Part shown: positions 34,567-42,960 of the stretch, one piece after another
Layout: each line of letters starts with the position of its first letter
How positions within the stretch are numbered: the first letter of the stretch is position 1
Assembly: GCF_002917885.1 (NCBI RefSeq)
Contig: NZ_PQNY01000011.1
Coordinates: 62,001 to 126,000 of the forward strand
Reading direction: 5' to 3'
From: Flavobacterium croceum DSM 17960
GTDB lineage: Bacteria > Bacteroidota > Bacteroidia > Flavobacteriales > Flavobacteriaceae
DNA length: 64,000 nucleotides
Translations under genes and position numbers: made by a program
Notes under the pieces: generated by a model
Databases searched by the model: none
What the model was told of the DNA's origin: nothing
Seen by the model: only the letters and a program-made list of their open reading frames with translations

Positions 34567-37221
34567 ATGCCAAAAAAACTATTTCTTTTTCTATTTTTTC
34601 CATACATCATTTTTTCTCAAACGCTTACAGGTAAAGTTTTAGACCAGAGTACTTTAAAGCCTTTAGAAAGTGCCAATATAATAGCCAAGCCACTTCAACA
34701 AAAAGCCTCTCTTAAATTTGCCATAGCCGATAATTTGGGTAGATACAAACTTGAACTAGAAAACGGTATTGAATATGAGGTAAGTGTATCTTACATAAGC
34801 TATAAAGAAGAAATTTTTGTAATACAGCCCAATAGCACCATTACAAATCACGATTTTAAGTTAGTGCCAACAGGAGAAACTCTAAAAGAAGTAATAATAA
34901 AGCATGAGTATAAACCCATAGATATAAAGAAAGATACTTTAACCTACGATATAAAAGCGTTTGCAAATGGTAACGAGCGCAAAATGAAAGAAGTTCTTGA
35001 GAAATTGCCTGGAGTAGAAGTAGATAAAAAAGGCAATGTAACGGTTCAAGGAAAAAAGGTTACTAAAATGCTTGTAGAAGGGAAATCTTTTTTTGGAGGA
35101 GGAAGTAAACTTGCTGTTGAAAATATTCCGGCAAATGCTCTAGATAAAATTGAAGTAATAGACCATTTTAATGAAGTTGGTTTTATGAAACAAGTGTCAG
35201 ATAGTGAAGATCTTGCTATGAATGTAAAACTCAAATCTGATAAAAAGAAATTTGTGTTTGGAGACCTAGAAGCTGCCGCAGAAGTGGCAAATACTACAGG
35301 GTATCATCTAGCTCATGCAGCTTTGTTTTATTATACACCTAAAAACAATATTAGCTTTATTGGTGATATAAACAATGTAGGTCGAAGTACTTTTACATTT
35401 GAAGATTTATTACGTTTTGATGGAGGAATAAGCAGTTTTATTTCGGGTAGAAAATCGCTTACCAACTTATTTTCATTTACAAACGATAATACAGATGTCG
35501 TGCAAAATAAGTCTCAATTTGGAGCGTTAAACTATAGCTTTACAGCTCATAAAAAAATCACAATTTCTGGTTATTCAATTTTTTCTAAAATACTATTAAA
35601 TGCATTTCAAGAAAGTAATAATCAATACTTACAGAGCAGTTTTAGTTCATTCGAAAATAAAACATTAAATAATAGTTCAAAATCAATTTTGGGTATTACC
35701 AACATAAAGTTTGATTTTAATTTTAGTAAAACAAGTCGAGTTTTTTATAATATTCAATTTCAAGCAAGTAATAACAATACTGATAATTTGTTAAAATCGG
35801 TTACGAATACCCTAAACACCAATTTTCAAACGCTATCCAAAGCAGACAATATATCTTTTAAAGATTATTTTGAATGGCATAAATCTTACAATGATAACCA
35901 CAATACAACATTTGTAATTAATCATGCTTACCAAAAAACAAAACCACAAAATCATTGGTTTACCGATCAACCTTTTTTATCGGGGGTTATACCTATAGTT
36001 AGTGATGCTTTTTATGTTATAAATCAAACAAAAGAAATACAAAATCATAGTGTTGATATTTTAGGCAAACATTATTGGATAGTAAACAATAAAAACCATA
36101 TTTATTCTGTGTTTGGTAACAACTTTGAAAACACATTGTTTAGCACACAAGAGCAACAAGTCTTGTCTACCAATCTTGTAAATAATTTTGATGGCTTTGG
36201 TAATCGTTTGCATTATCAATTAAATGATTTTTATGTTGGACTTGAGTATAAATTTAAACTTGGAAAATGGATTAACAAACCAGCAATTTATTTTCATAAA
36301 TACCATTTAATTACGCAACAAATCAACAACAATACTATTACTAAAAACTTTTGGCAACCACAGTTTACAAGCGAATATGAATTTAACAAATCTGAGAAAA
36401 TACAGTTTGATTATAAGTTGATAAATTCTTTTGCTGAAGCCTCTGCGTATGCCGAAAATTATACACTGCAAAGCTATAATTTGGTTTACAAAGGAAACGC
36501 AATGTTGCAAAACGAACAGTATCATAACGCTAGTTTGTATTACAATAAAATGAATATGTTTCGGGGTATACTAATGAATGCGTATTTGTATTTTAACAAA
36601 AAAGAACAAACACTTCGTAATCAGGTGGTACTTTCTGGAATTAATCAAATAAACACTCCTGTTGTTACAAATAATCCAGAAACTTCGTGGAGATTATTAA
36701 CAGATGTGAGTAAAAAAATATACCGATTTACATGTAAACTAAAAACAAGTTTATCTTGGTACAATTATATCCAAACTACAAATAATGCAAATTTTTCTAC
36801 AAATAGAAATAATCAAAGTATTGGTGCTTCTGTAAAAACAGCTCACAAAAAATGGCCCGATTTTATGCTAGGATATACAAAAAACTTTACCCAATTATCA
36901 GGTTTATCTACTTCTCGATTTAGCTCCAATGAGTTTAGAGCAGAAACCGAAATCACCTTTTTTAAGAATCTAATTTTTAAAGTAAACTATGTAAGCTTGT
37001 CAAATTTTGAAAACAGTAAAAGCATAAACTTTTTTCAAGTTACAGATTGTTCTTTACGTTACCAAAAGAAAAACAATCCTTTTACTTTTGAATTATCTGT
37101 GAATAATGTTTTTGATACTAAACAAAAAAATAATTATTCTTTTTCAGATTACATAATATCACAGCAAACAACCTATATTTTACCGAGAATTGTATTGTTA
37201 AGTTTAAGTTATAAATTATAA
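34567..37221 (+). CDS. Outer-membrane barrel with CarboxypepD_reg-like domain (GLPGLI partner receptor)
   Basis: An 884-residue outer-membrane protein of the TonB-dependent-receptor-like class. It has a signal peptide (about 1-18), a carboxypeptidase-regulatory-like domain (about 20-100: LTGKVLDQSTLKPLESANIIAK), a plug-like region (about 130-225: EKLPGVEVDKKGNVTVQGKKV, IPANALDKIEVIDHF) and a long barrel ending LLSLSYKL. The plug carries KMLVEGKSFFGGG, as in the receptors I know beside GLPGLI genes. It is the last gene of a five- or six-gene plus-strand cluster. The ligand or client is unknown. It overlaps the convergent GNAT gene by 13 bases. Confidence 0.88.
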   Translation: MPKKLFLFLFFPYIIFSQTLTGKVLDQSTLKPLESANIIAKPLQQKASLKFAIADNLGRYKLELENGIEYEVSVSYISYKEEIFVIQPNSTITNHDFKLVPTGETLKEVIIKHEYKPIDIKKDTLTYDIKAFANGNERKMKEVLEKLPGVEVDKKGNVTVQGKKVTKMLVEGKSFFGGGSKLAVENIPANALDKIEVIDHFNEVGFMKQVSDSEDLAMNVKLKSDKKKFVFGDLEAAAEVANTTGYHLAHAALFYYTPKNNISFIGDINNVGRSTFTFEDLLRFDGGISSFISGRKSLTNLFSFTNDNTDVVQNKSQFGALNYSFTAHKKITISGYSIFSKILLNAFQESNNQYLQSSFSSFENKTLNNSSKSILGITNIKFDFNFSKTSRVFYNIQFQASNNNTDNLLKSVTNTLNTNFQTLSKADNISFKDYFEWHKSYNDNHNTTFVINHAYQKTKPQNHWFTDQPFLSGVIPIVSDAFYVINQTKEIQNHSVDILGKHYWIVNNKNHIYSVFGNNFENTLFSTQEQQVLSTNLVNNFDGFGNRLHYQLNDFYVGLEYKFKLGKWINKPAIYFHKYHLITQQINNNTITKNFWQPQFTSEYEFNKSEKIQFDYKLINSFAEASAYAENYTLQSYNLVYKGNAMLQNEQYHNASLYYNKMNMFRGILMNAYLYFNKKEQTLRNQVVLSGINQINTPVVTNNPETSWRLLTDVSKKIYRFTCKLKTSLSWYNYIQTTNNANFSTNRNNQSIGASVKTAHKKWPDFMLGYTKNFTQLSGLSTSRFSSNEFRAETEITFFKNLIFKVNYVSLSNFENSKSINFFQVTDCSLRYQKKNNPFTFELSVNNVFDTKQKNNYSFSDYIISQQTTYILPRIVLLSLSYKL

Positions 37222-37709
37222 ATTTCATACAAAACCCCTCGATGTTCTTCAAAATCTATAGTGCTTACATACGTCATACCTACTTTTCTTAAAACTTGTA
37301 TAGAAGCTTTGTTTTCTTGCATAGCTCTACCCACTATTTTTTGAAGTTTTAATTTTGTAAAGCCATATTCTATACAAGCTTGAGCCGCTTCTGTAGCATA
37401 ACCTTTATTCCAATATTTTTGAAAGAATCGAAATCCTAAATCTACTTGTTCGGTTTTGGGATTGTATTTTAGACCACACCATCCTAAAAAGGCATTGTTT
37501 TCTTTAAGAATTACTGCCCAGCGCCCCATACCAAAATCTAGATAGGCTCTGTAATTTTTTATAAATTCTAAAGCATCATCTACAGTTTCAAATGGTACAT
37601 CACCTGTGTATTTTAATACTTCACAATCACTGTTTAGGGAAAATAAATGGAAAGCGTCTGTTTCTTGAAACGTTCTTAAATAGAATCGATTGGTTTCTAT
37701 AATTTTCAT
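37209..37709 (-). CDS. RimJ/RimL-type GNAT N-acetyltransferase
   Basis: A 166-residue acetyltransferase. The opening IETNRFYLRTFQETDA is the RimJ/RimL pattern, and the acetyl-CoA loop reads YWNKGYATEAAQ at about residues 97-108. The conserved NKASIQVLRKVGM helix follows. Substrate unknown. Its ATG shares one base with the murB stop, so coupling with murB is likely. Its 3' end overlaps the convergent receptor gene by 13 bases. Confidence 0.9.
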   Translation of the reverse strand: MKIIETNRFYLRTFQETDAFHLFSLNSDCEVLKYTGDVPFETVDDALEFIKNYRAYLDFGMGRWAVILKENNAFLGWCGLKYNPKTEQVDLGFRFFQKYWNKGYATEAAQACIEYGFTKLKLQKIVGRAMQENKASIQVLRKVGMTYVSTIDFEEHRGVLYEIYNL

Positions 37710-38722
37710 TATATGATATTAACTTCGGCTTCAATAGCTATATCAAATTTATCTAAAACAGCTTTTTGTACTTCTTTTGAAAGGTTTAAAATATCTTGTC
37801 CTGTGGCGTTTCCGTAATTTACTAAAACCAATGCTTGATTTTTATGCACGCCTGCATCACCTTTTCTAAAGCCTTTGTAACCCGCTTGTTCTATAAGCCA
37901 ACCAGCAGGAACTTTAACCAAAGTATCCGATACTTGAAAATGTTTTATATCTGGAAATTTTTGCTGTACTGCATTAAAATGATCTTTTGTAATAATAGGA
38001 TTTTTAAAAAAACTACCGCTATTTCCCAATTCTTTTGGATTTGGCAATTTACTTTCTCTTATTGCAATTACGGCATTGGAAACATCTTTTATAGTAGGAT
38101 TTTCTATATGTTTTGAGGCCAATTGATTTTTTATATCGCCATATTCAACATTTATGTTATGATGGCGCTTTGTGAGTTTAAAAACCACCGAAGTTATAAT
38201 GTATTTTCCTTTGGCTTCTTGTTTAAAAATACTTTCTCTATACGAAAAATGACACTCATCTCTACTGAATGTTTTCAGTTGTTGTGTAGCTATTTCCATA
38301 GCGGTACAGCGTACAAATGTATCTTTTATTTCTGTGCCATAAGCACCTATGTTTTGTACAGGGGTTGTACCTACATTACCAGGTATAAGCGACATATTTT
38401 CGAGTCCGCCAAAGTTTTGATCAATACACCACACTACAAATTCGTGCCAATTTTCACCAGCATTTGCTTCTACCCAAACATAATCTTCATTTTCTTCAAC
38501 AACTTTCTTTCCTTTGATGTCAATATGTATAACCAAAGCGTCTATATCTTGAGTTAAAAGCATATTGCTTCCGCCACCCAAAATAAATAATTTGTCGCTT
38601 TTGTAAGTATGCAATACGTGCTCCAATTCAGATAAATTGGTTACCTTGATGTATCGTTTTGCAAACGCTTCGATACCAAATGTATTGTATTTTTTTAAAG
38701 GGAAATGTTCTTGAATTTGCAT
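37709..38722 (-). CDS. murB: UDP-N-acetylmuramate dehydrogenase
   Basis: MurB reduces UDP-GlcNAc-enolpyruvate with NADPH to UDP-MurNAc, the second committed step of peptidoglycan precursor synthesis. The 337-residue type I enzyme has an FAD-binding domain (about 15-180) with FILGGGSNML and PGNVGTTPVQNIGAYG, the catalytic Arg in FSYRES and the proton-donor Ser in GNSGSFFKNP. It lies between a GNAT gene (one-base overlap) and a DUF2461 gene 2 bases upstream, so it is part of a tight minus-strand operon. Confidence 0.96.
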   Translation of the reverse strand: MQIQEHFPLKKYNTFGIEAFAKRYIKVTNLSELEHVLHTYKSDKLFILGGGSNMLLTQDIDALVIHIDIKGKKVVEENEDYVWVEANAGENWHEFVVWCIDQNFGGLENMSLIPGNVGTTPVQNIGAYGTEIKDTFVRCTAMEIATQQLKTFSRDECHFSYRESIFKQEAKGKYIITSVVFKLTKRHHNINVEYGDIKNQLASKHIENPTIKDVSNAVIAIRESKLPNPKELGNSGSFFKNPIITKDHFNAVQQKFPDIKHFQVSDTLVKVPAGWLIEQAGYKGFRKGDAGVHKNQALVLVNYGNATGQDILNLSKEVQKAVLDKFDIAIEAEVNII

Positions 38723-38724
38723 AG

Positions 38725-39399
38725 TTATTCTTCTGTTTCTAGAGCTCTAGTAAGAAAATCGTTTAAAGGTTTTAAATGTAGCCACTTTTGAGTTACTTCT
38801 TGTACAAAGTTAGATTTGTTAAAGTCTTTATCATTAATTTTATACGAAGAAGTAAAACTCTTTAGTTTTAAAAATTCTATTGCGGGATGTTCGGGTTCAT
38901 AACCCTTAGGTGCTTTTTTTAGTTTACTAGACTCATCATCACTAAGTTTTGTAAAAGTCGATTTAAAATTAGTATTAGATACAATATTTTCTAAATCATC
39001 ATAAAAAAAAGCAATTTCCTTGCGTATTTTTTTTAATTCTTCACTTTCTGGACACCACACGCCACCAGCTATAAAAGAATTTCCTTTTTCATAGTGTAGA
39101 TAATATCCTGGACTATTTTTACTGTTTTTATTTTGACTTAACCAAATACCCATATTGGTTTTGTAAGGAGATTTGTCTTTAGAAAAACGAATATCCCTAT
39201 TTATTCTAAAAGTACAATGTTTAACTTCCAAGGGTTCTAGCTTTGGATCGTGTTTTTTCATTTCCTCCAGCAAGTCGGCAATCAATGCATAATACCATTT
39301 CTTATAGTCTTCATAGCGTTTTTTTTGACTGTGAAACCATTCGGTATTATTGTTGATTTTAAGTTCTTCCAAAAATTGAAATGCTTCTGCAGTAACCAT
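38725..39399 (-). CDS. DUF2461 domain protein
   Basis: A 224-residue cytoplasmic protein of the DUF2461 family, with the family phrases NNNTEWFHSQKKRYEDY, FRINRDIRFSKDKSPYKTNMG and GYYLHYEKGNSFIAGGVWCPE. No enzymatic role is established for the family. It sits between murB and a rhodanese-thioredoxin lipoprotein, separated by 2 and 1 bases, so all three are probably in one operon. Confidence 0.9.
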   Translation of the reverse strand: MVTAEAFQFLEELKINNNTEWFHSQKKRYEDYKKWYYALIADLLEEMKKHDPKLEPLEVKHCTFRINRDIRFSKDKSPYKTNMGIWLSQNKNSKNSPGYYLHYEKGNSFIAGGVWCPESEELKKIRKEIAFFYDDLENIVSNTNFKSTFTKLSDDESSKLKKAPKGYEPEHPAIEFLKLKSFTSSYKINDKDFNKSNFVQEVTQKWLHLKPLNDFLTRALETEE

Positions 39400-39400
39400 A

Positions 39401-40138
39401 TTATAAATGTTTTCGAACTTCTTCTTCGGGTAAATAGCCTACATTTTCCCACACTTTTTTACCATTTTCAAAAAGCATCAAGTGCGGAATTCCGTCTATT
39501 TTAAGTTCGCTCGATAGCGTAGGGTTTTCATCGACATCTATTTTAACAATTGCGATACCTTTACCTTTAAATTCTTCTTTCATTTTGTCTAAATAAGGTC
39601 CCATTTTTCGGCAAGGACCACACCAAGTAGCATTAAAATCGACTAAAACTTTTTTGTCTGAATTGATTAATTTTTCAAAATCGTTTTTAGTCATACCCTT
39701 AGCTTCTACAGCAGCGGTTTGTTGTACACCAGAATTTCGCCATTTAAGCATACCACCTTCAAGTTCAGTAAGGTTTGTAAATCCTAATTCTTTCATGGTT
39801 TGTATAGCCGATGCGCTTCTTCCTCCGCTTAAACAATATACAAATGTTGGTTTAGATTTATCTAATTTTTCGATTTCCGATTTAAACTCAGGGCTATTGT
39901 AATCTATGTTTATAGCACCTTCCAAATGATCGGAATCAAACTCTTTTGGCGATCGCACATCGATAAGTTGCGCATTCGGTTCTTTAGATAAAGCCTCGGC
40001 AAACTCGGCAGGAGCTATGGTTTGTATAGTTGTAACCTTGAGTTCTGTAGCTGTTTTTGTAGAAGAAGACTCAGTGTTTTGTTTGCAATTTACCAAAAGT
40101 AAAGCGGTAAGCGTAAGTATTAAAAAGTTTGTTTTCAT
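39401..40138 (-). CDS. Rhodanese-thioredoxin fusion lipoprotein
   Basis: A 245-residue periplasmic lipoprotein. The lipobox LLVNC puts the lipidated Cys at residue 18. The rhodanese domain (about 40-140) has the active Cys102 in CLSGGRSA. The thioredoxin domain (about 150-245) has WCGPC at 172-176 and IDGIPHLMLF with the cis-Pro. It would handle protein or small-molecule thiol and sulfane-sulfur chemistry in the periplasm (inference). A -7 box is at 40164. It heads the operon with DUF2461, murB and GNAT. Confidence 0.9.
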   Translation of the reverse strand: MKTNFLILTLTALLLVNCKQNTESSSTKTATELKVTTIQTIAPAEFAEALSKEPNAQLIDVRSPKEFDSDHLEGAINIDYNSPEFKSEIEKLDKSKPTFVYCLSGGRSASAIQTMKELGFTNLTELEGGMLKWRNSGVQQTAAVEAKGMTKNDFEKLINSDKKVLVDFNATWCGPCRKMGPYLDKMKEEFKGKGIAIVKIDVDENPTLSSELKIDGIPHLMLFENGKKVWENVGYLPEEEVRKHL

Positions 40139-40163
40139 TGTATTTGTCCGTTTAAATTTTTTT

Positions 40164-40171
40164 CAAAAATA
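40164..40171 (-). promoter_or_regulatory. -7 box (TATTTTTG on the minus strand) for the rhodanese-thioredoxin operon
   Basis: CAAAAATA on the plus strand reads as TATTTTTG on the minus strand, 25 bases before the ATG at 40138. Confidence 0.5.
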
Positions 40172-40203
40172 ATAGGGTAAAGATAGTTAATGTATAACTA
40201 TTG

Positions 40204-41283
40204 TTACAAATTAAAAATTTTATAGCTCTGATGTGTAGATTTTACAATGCTTTCTGTTCGTTCTGCATGGGTGTCAGATATAAAGAGTTGCCCAAATTCT
40301 TCTTGGTTTACCATTTTAATAATTTGACTTACACGATATTCGTCTAGTTTATCAAAAATATCGTCAAATAAAAGTATGGGTTTTTCGCCACTTTGCGATT
40401 GTACAAATTGAAATTGAGCAAGTTTTAAGGCTATTAAAAATGATTTTTGTTGCCCTTGTGAACCAAACTTTTTTATAGAATATCCTTCTATAAGAAAGTC
40501 TAAATCGTCTCGATGTATTCCAGTTGAGGTATACTGTAAAGCCTTATCTTTATTGTAATTTTGCTCTAATAAAGTCAATAAGTCTGCTTCAAAAAGAGAA
40601 CTTTGGTAGGTTATGCTTACTTTTTCAACGCCATTTGAAATAGCATGATAATAATTTTCAAAAATAGGTACAAAATTTTCCAAAAAAACTTTTCGTTTTT
40701 CAAAAATTGGTTTTGCTAATTGAGCCAATTGTTGGTTGTATATTTCCAAAGTTTCTTTATCAAAAGTATGATTGAGTGCAAAATACTTTAGCAAAGCATT
40801 GCGTTGCGCAAGTGTTTTTTGATACTGAATAAGCTTTTGTAAATAATCTTTATCTAGTTGCGAAATAACACTATCAAGAAACTTTCTTCGAGTATCGCTA
40901 CCTTCAACAATAAGGTTGCTGTCACTTGGAGAAATTATTACCAGAGGAATTAATCCAATATGATCCGAAAATTTCTCATACACTTTACCATTTCGTTTTA
41001 ATACTTTTTTTTGTCCTTTTTTTAAGGAACAAAGTATTTGCTCGGTTCTTTTCTGTTTTTCAAAAATACCGTCAATTACAAAAAAATCTTTAGTATGCTT
41101 AATATTTTGTAATGCCAATGGATTAAAATAACTTTTGCCGTTTGCCAAATGATAAATTGCATCGAGTAAGTTGGTTTTTCCAATACCATTTTTGCCTACA
41201 AAACAGTTAATTTTAGAGTCAAATTCAAAATTTGCTTCGTCAAAATTTTTATAATTGAGTAAGGATAATTTTTTCAAAAACAT
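40204..41283 (-). CDS. recF: DNA replication and repair protein RecF
   Basis: RecF is an SMC-like ATPase that loads RecA at gaps together with RecO and RecR. The 359-residue protein has the P-loop GKNGIGKT at 30-37, the LDSVISQLD region, the ABC-type signature-like [19 protein letters not shown] and Walker [14 protein letters not shown]. Length is normal. Unlike the E. coli arrangement it is not beside dnaA or dnaN. It is divergent from the TPR/ribH/mutL group. Confidence 0.95.
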   Translation of the reverse strand: MFLKKLSLLNYKNFDEANFEFDSKINCFVGKNGIGKTNLLDAIYHLANGKSYFNPLALQNIKHTKDFFVIDGIFEKQKRTEQILCSLKKGQKKVLKRNGKVYEKFSDHIGLIPLVIISPSDSNLIVEGSDTRRKFLDSVISQLDKDYLQKLIQYQKTLAQRNALLKYFALNHTFDKETLEIYNQQLAQLAKPIFEKRKVFLENFVPIFENYYHAISNGVEKVSITYQSSLFEADLLTLLEQNYNKDKALQYTSTGIHRDDLDFLIEGYSIKKFGSQGQQKSFLIALKLAQFQFVQSQSGEKPILLFDDIFDKLDEYRVSQIIKMVNQEEFGQLFISDTHAERTESIVKSTHQSYKIFNL

Positions 41284-41400
41284 GTAAAAACAGTACTAAA
41301 TTTTGCAGAAAATACATTTAATTTATCATGTATTTTTTAGAAGTGCGCAAATTATTGAAAAATATCGACAAAAATGACTTTTAAATTTGAATAAATATTA

Positions 41401-41408
41401 TATTTTTG
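41401..41408 (+). promoter_or_regulatory. -7 box TATTTTTG for the TPR-protein gene
   Basis: A TAnnTTTG match 21 bases upstream of the ATG at 41430. Confidence 0.55.
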
Positions 41409-41429
41409 CGCTCGATAAATTAATACTAA

Positions 41430-42236
41430 ATGGCAACATATAATAAAAGAGGTTATAAAGCACCTAAAGAAAAGGTTGAAGGAGACAATGTACAATTGGA
41501 TAACAACTATATTGAAGATGTTCCAAATGTTGATGCAAAAGATAGTACTACAGCCAAAGCATTTGATACATTAGATCAAACTGCTTCTAGAACAGAAGAG
41601 TGGGTAGCCAAAAACCAAAAGATAATATTGGGCGTATTAGGTGCTATTGCACTTGTAACTATAGGTTATTTATTATACCAACGTTTTGTAGTAGCTCCCA
41701 ATGAAGAGGAAGCAACAAACGATTTGTTTGTAGCGCAACAAAACTTTCAGTTGGCTCTAGATGAGCAAGATACTAAAAAACAAGATTCTTTATTTAATTT
41801 AGTGTTAAAAGGTTCTGAAGGAAAACAAGGTGCTCTAGGAGTTGCCGACCAATATTCTAGTACAGCTGCTGGAAATTTAGCACATTACTATGCAGGTATT
41901 GCTTATTTGAATTTGAAAAAATACGATGACGCTGTAAAAGAGTTAGAAAAATTCTCTTCTAAAGATCGATTTTTAGGTCCGTTAGCAACAGGAGCTATAG
42001 GTGATGCTTGGTCTCAAAAAAATGATGCAAACAAAGCATTAGAATATTATGAAAAAGCAGCACATCAAAATGAAAATGAATTGACTACACCTCGATTTTT
42101 ATTTAAAGCTGGGCAAACAGCCTTACAATTGAATAAAAAAGCAGATGCTGTAAAATATTTTACAGAAATTAAAGATAAGTTTGAATTAGCACCAGAAGCT
42201 CAAAATATTGATGCTTTAATTGGTATGGCACAATAA
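41430..42236 (+). CDS. Membrane-anchored tetratricopeptide repeat protein
   Basis: A 268-residue inner-membrane protein. The N-terminal 60 residues are polar and probably disordered, one span follows (about 65-84: IILGVLGAIALVTIGYLL), and the rest is periplasmic with TPR-like helices (LAHYYAGIAYLNLKKYDDAVKELEKF, ALEYYEKAAHQ, TALQLNKKADAVKYF). The layout recalls YfgM/BamD-like accessory proteins. It probably scaffolds envelope proteins (inference). A terminator-like hairpin separates it from ribH. Confidence 0.85.
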   Translation: MATYNKRGYKAPKEKVEGDNVQLDNNYIEDVPNVDAKDSTTAKAFDTLDQTASRTEEWVAKNQKIILGVLGAIALVTIGYLLYQRFVVAPNEEEATNDLFVAQQNFQLALDEQDTKKQDSLFNLVLKGSEGKQGALGVADQYSSTAAGNLAHYYAGIAYLNLKKYDDAVKELEKFSSKDRFLGPLATGAIGDAWSQKNDANKALEYYEKAAHQNENELTTPRFLFKAGQTALQLNKKADAVKYFTEIKDKFELAPEAQNIDALIGMAQ

Positions 42237-42278
42237 TATAAAAAAACAAATTACGGTTTAATACCTAACTTTTACTAT

Positions 42279-42321
42279 AAAAATGCGAATTTTAAGATAC
42301 AATCTGAGTTCGCATTTTTTG
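42279..42321 (+). terminator. Terminator or attenuator between the TPR gene and ribH
   Basis: A 9-bp stem (AAATGCGAA at 42281-42289 with TTCGCATTT at 42309-42317) with a 19-base loop is followed by TTTGTTC. It lies 44 bases after the TPR stop. It overlaps a 15-codon reading frame starting at ATG 42283 (see findings), so it could also act as an attenuator. Confidence 0.55.
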
Positions 42322-42352
42322 TTCTTATAACATTCTAAATTTTACTATAAAA

Positions 42353-42841
42353 ATGGCTACACAAAATAAAAACCTTTCTGAATATAATAAAAACGAGATA
42401 CCCAATGCGGCTGATTTTCGTTTTGGTATTGTAGTTTCTGAGTGGAATAGTCATATTACACAAGGGCTATATCAAGGCGCTATAGACGCATTGCTTGACT
42501 GCGGTGCTCTAGAATCAAACATTGTTACTTGGAATGTGCCAGGTAGTTTTGAACTCATATACGGCTCTAGTCAAATGATTAAAACACAACATGTAGATTG
42601 TGTTATTGCTATAGGTAGTGTTATAAAAGGAGAAACGATGCATTTTGAGTTTGTTTGTGAAGGTGTTACTCAAGGTATAAAAGATTTGAATGTTATACAT
42701 GATGTGCCTGTAATATTTTGTGTGCTTACCGATAATAACGAGCAACAATCTATAGATCGTAGTGGTGGTAAACATGGAAATAAAGGCACTGAAGCGGCTA
42801 TTGCAGCAATAAAAATGGCTTATTTAAGAAAGAATATTTAA
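42353..42841 (+). CDS. ribH: 6,7-dimethyl-8-ribityllumazine synthase
   Basis: This enzyme makes lumazine, the direct precursor of riboflavin, from 5-amino-6-ribitylaminouracil and 3,4-dihydroxybutanone phosphate; it forms icosahedral or pentameric shells. The 162-residue protein has RFGIVVSEWNSHIT, VPGSFELIYGS, AIGSVIKGETMHFEFV (proton-acceptor His in MHFE) and GTEAAIAAIKMA. No FMN riboswitch is visible upstream. Its start region repeats a 16-base sequence found 70 bases upstream. Confidence 0.95.
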   Translation: MATQNKNLSEYNKNEIPNAADFRFGIVVSEWNSHITQGLYQGAIDALLDCGALESNIVTWNVPGSFELIYGSSQMIKTQHVDCVIAIGSVIKGETMHFEFVCEGVTQGIKDLNVIHDVPVIFCVLTDNNEQQSIDRSGGKHGNKGTEAAIAAIKMAYLRKNI

Positions 42842-42918
42842 TAACTGTTTCTAAATATTTTTATAAACCAGCGCATAAATTATGAATCTATTAACCTAAT
42901 CGCGCTACTAATTTTGAT

Positions 42919-42926
42919 TATTTTTG
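42919..42926 (+). promoter_or_regulatory. -7 box TATTTTTG for mutL
   Basis: A TAnnTTTG match 34 bases before the mutL ATG at 42961. Confidence 0.5.
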
Positions 42927-42960
42927 TAGATTATCTTGCAATTTCTTTTACGTTTTAACT

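Noticed and set aside
30972-37221. GLPGLI locus as a ribosomally made peptide natural-product cluster
   Set aside because: No maturation enzyme (radical SAM, ATP-grasp, LanB/LanM, cyclodehydratase) or peptidase-containing ABC exporter is present in or next to the locus; only the small secreted protein and envelope proteins are seen.
38123-38557. Long antisense frame opposite murB, about 144 codons on the plus strand
   Set aside because: It lies wholly within murB, has a Phe/Tyr/Cys-rich composition typical of reversed coding sequence, and no promoter or family match.
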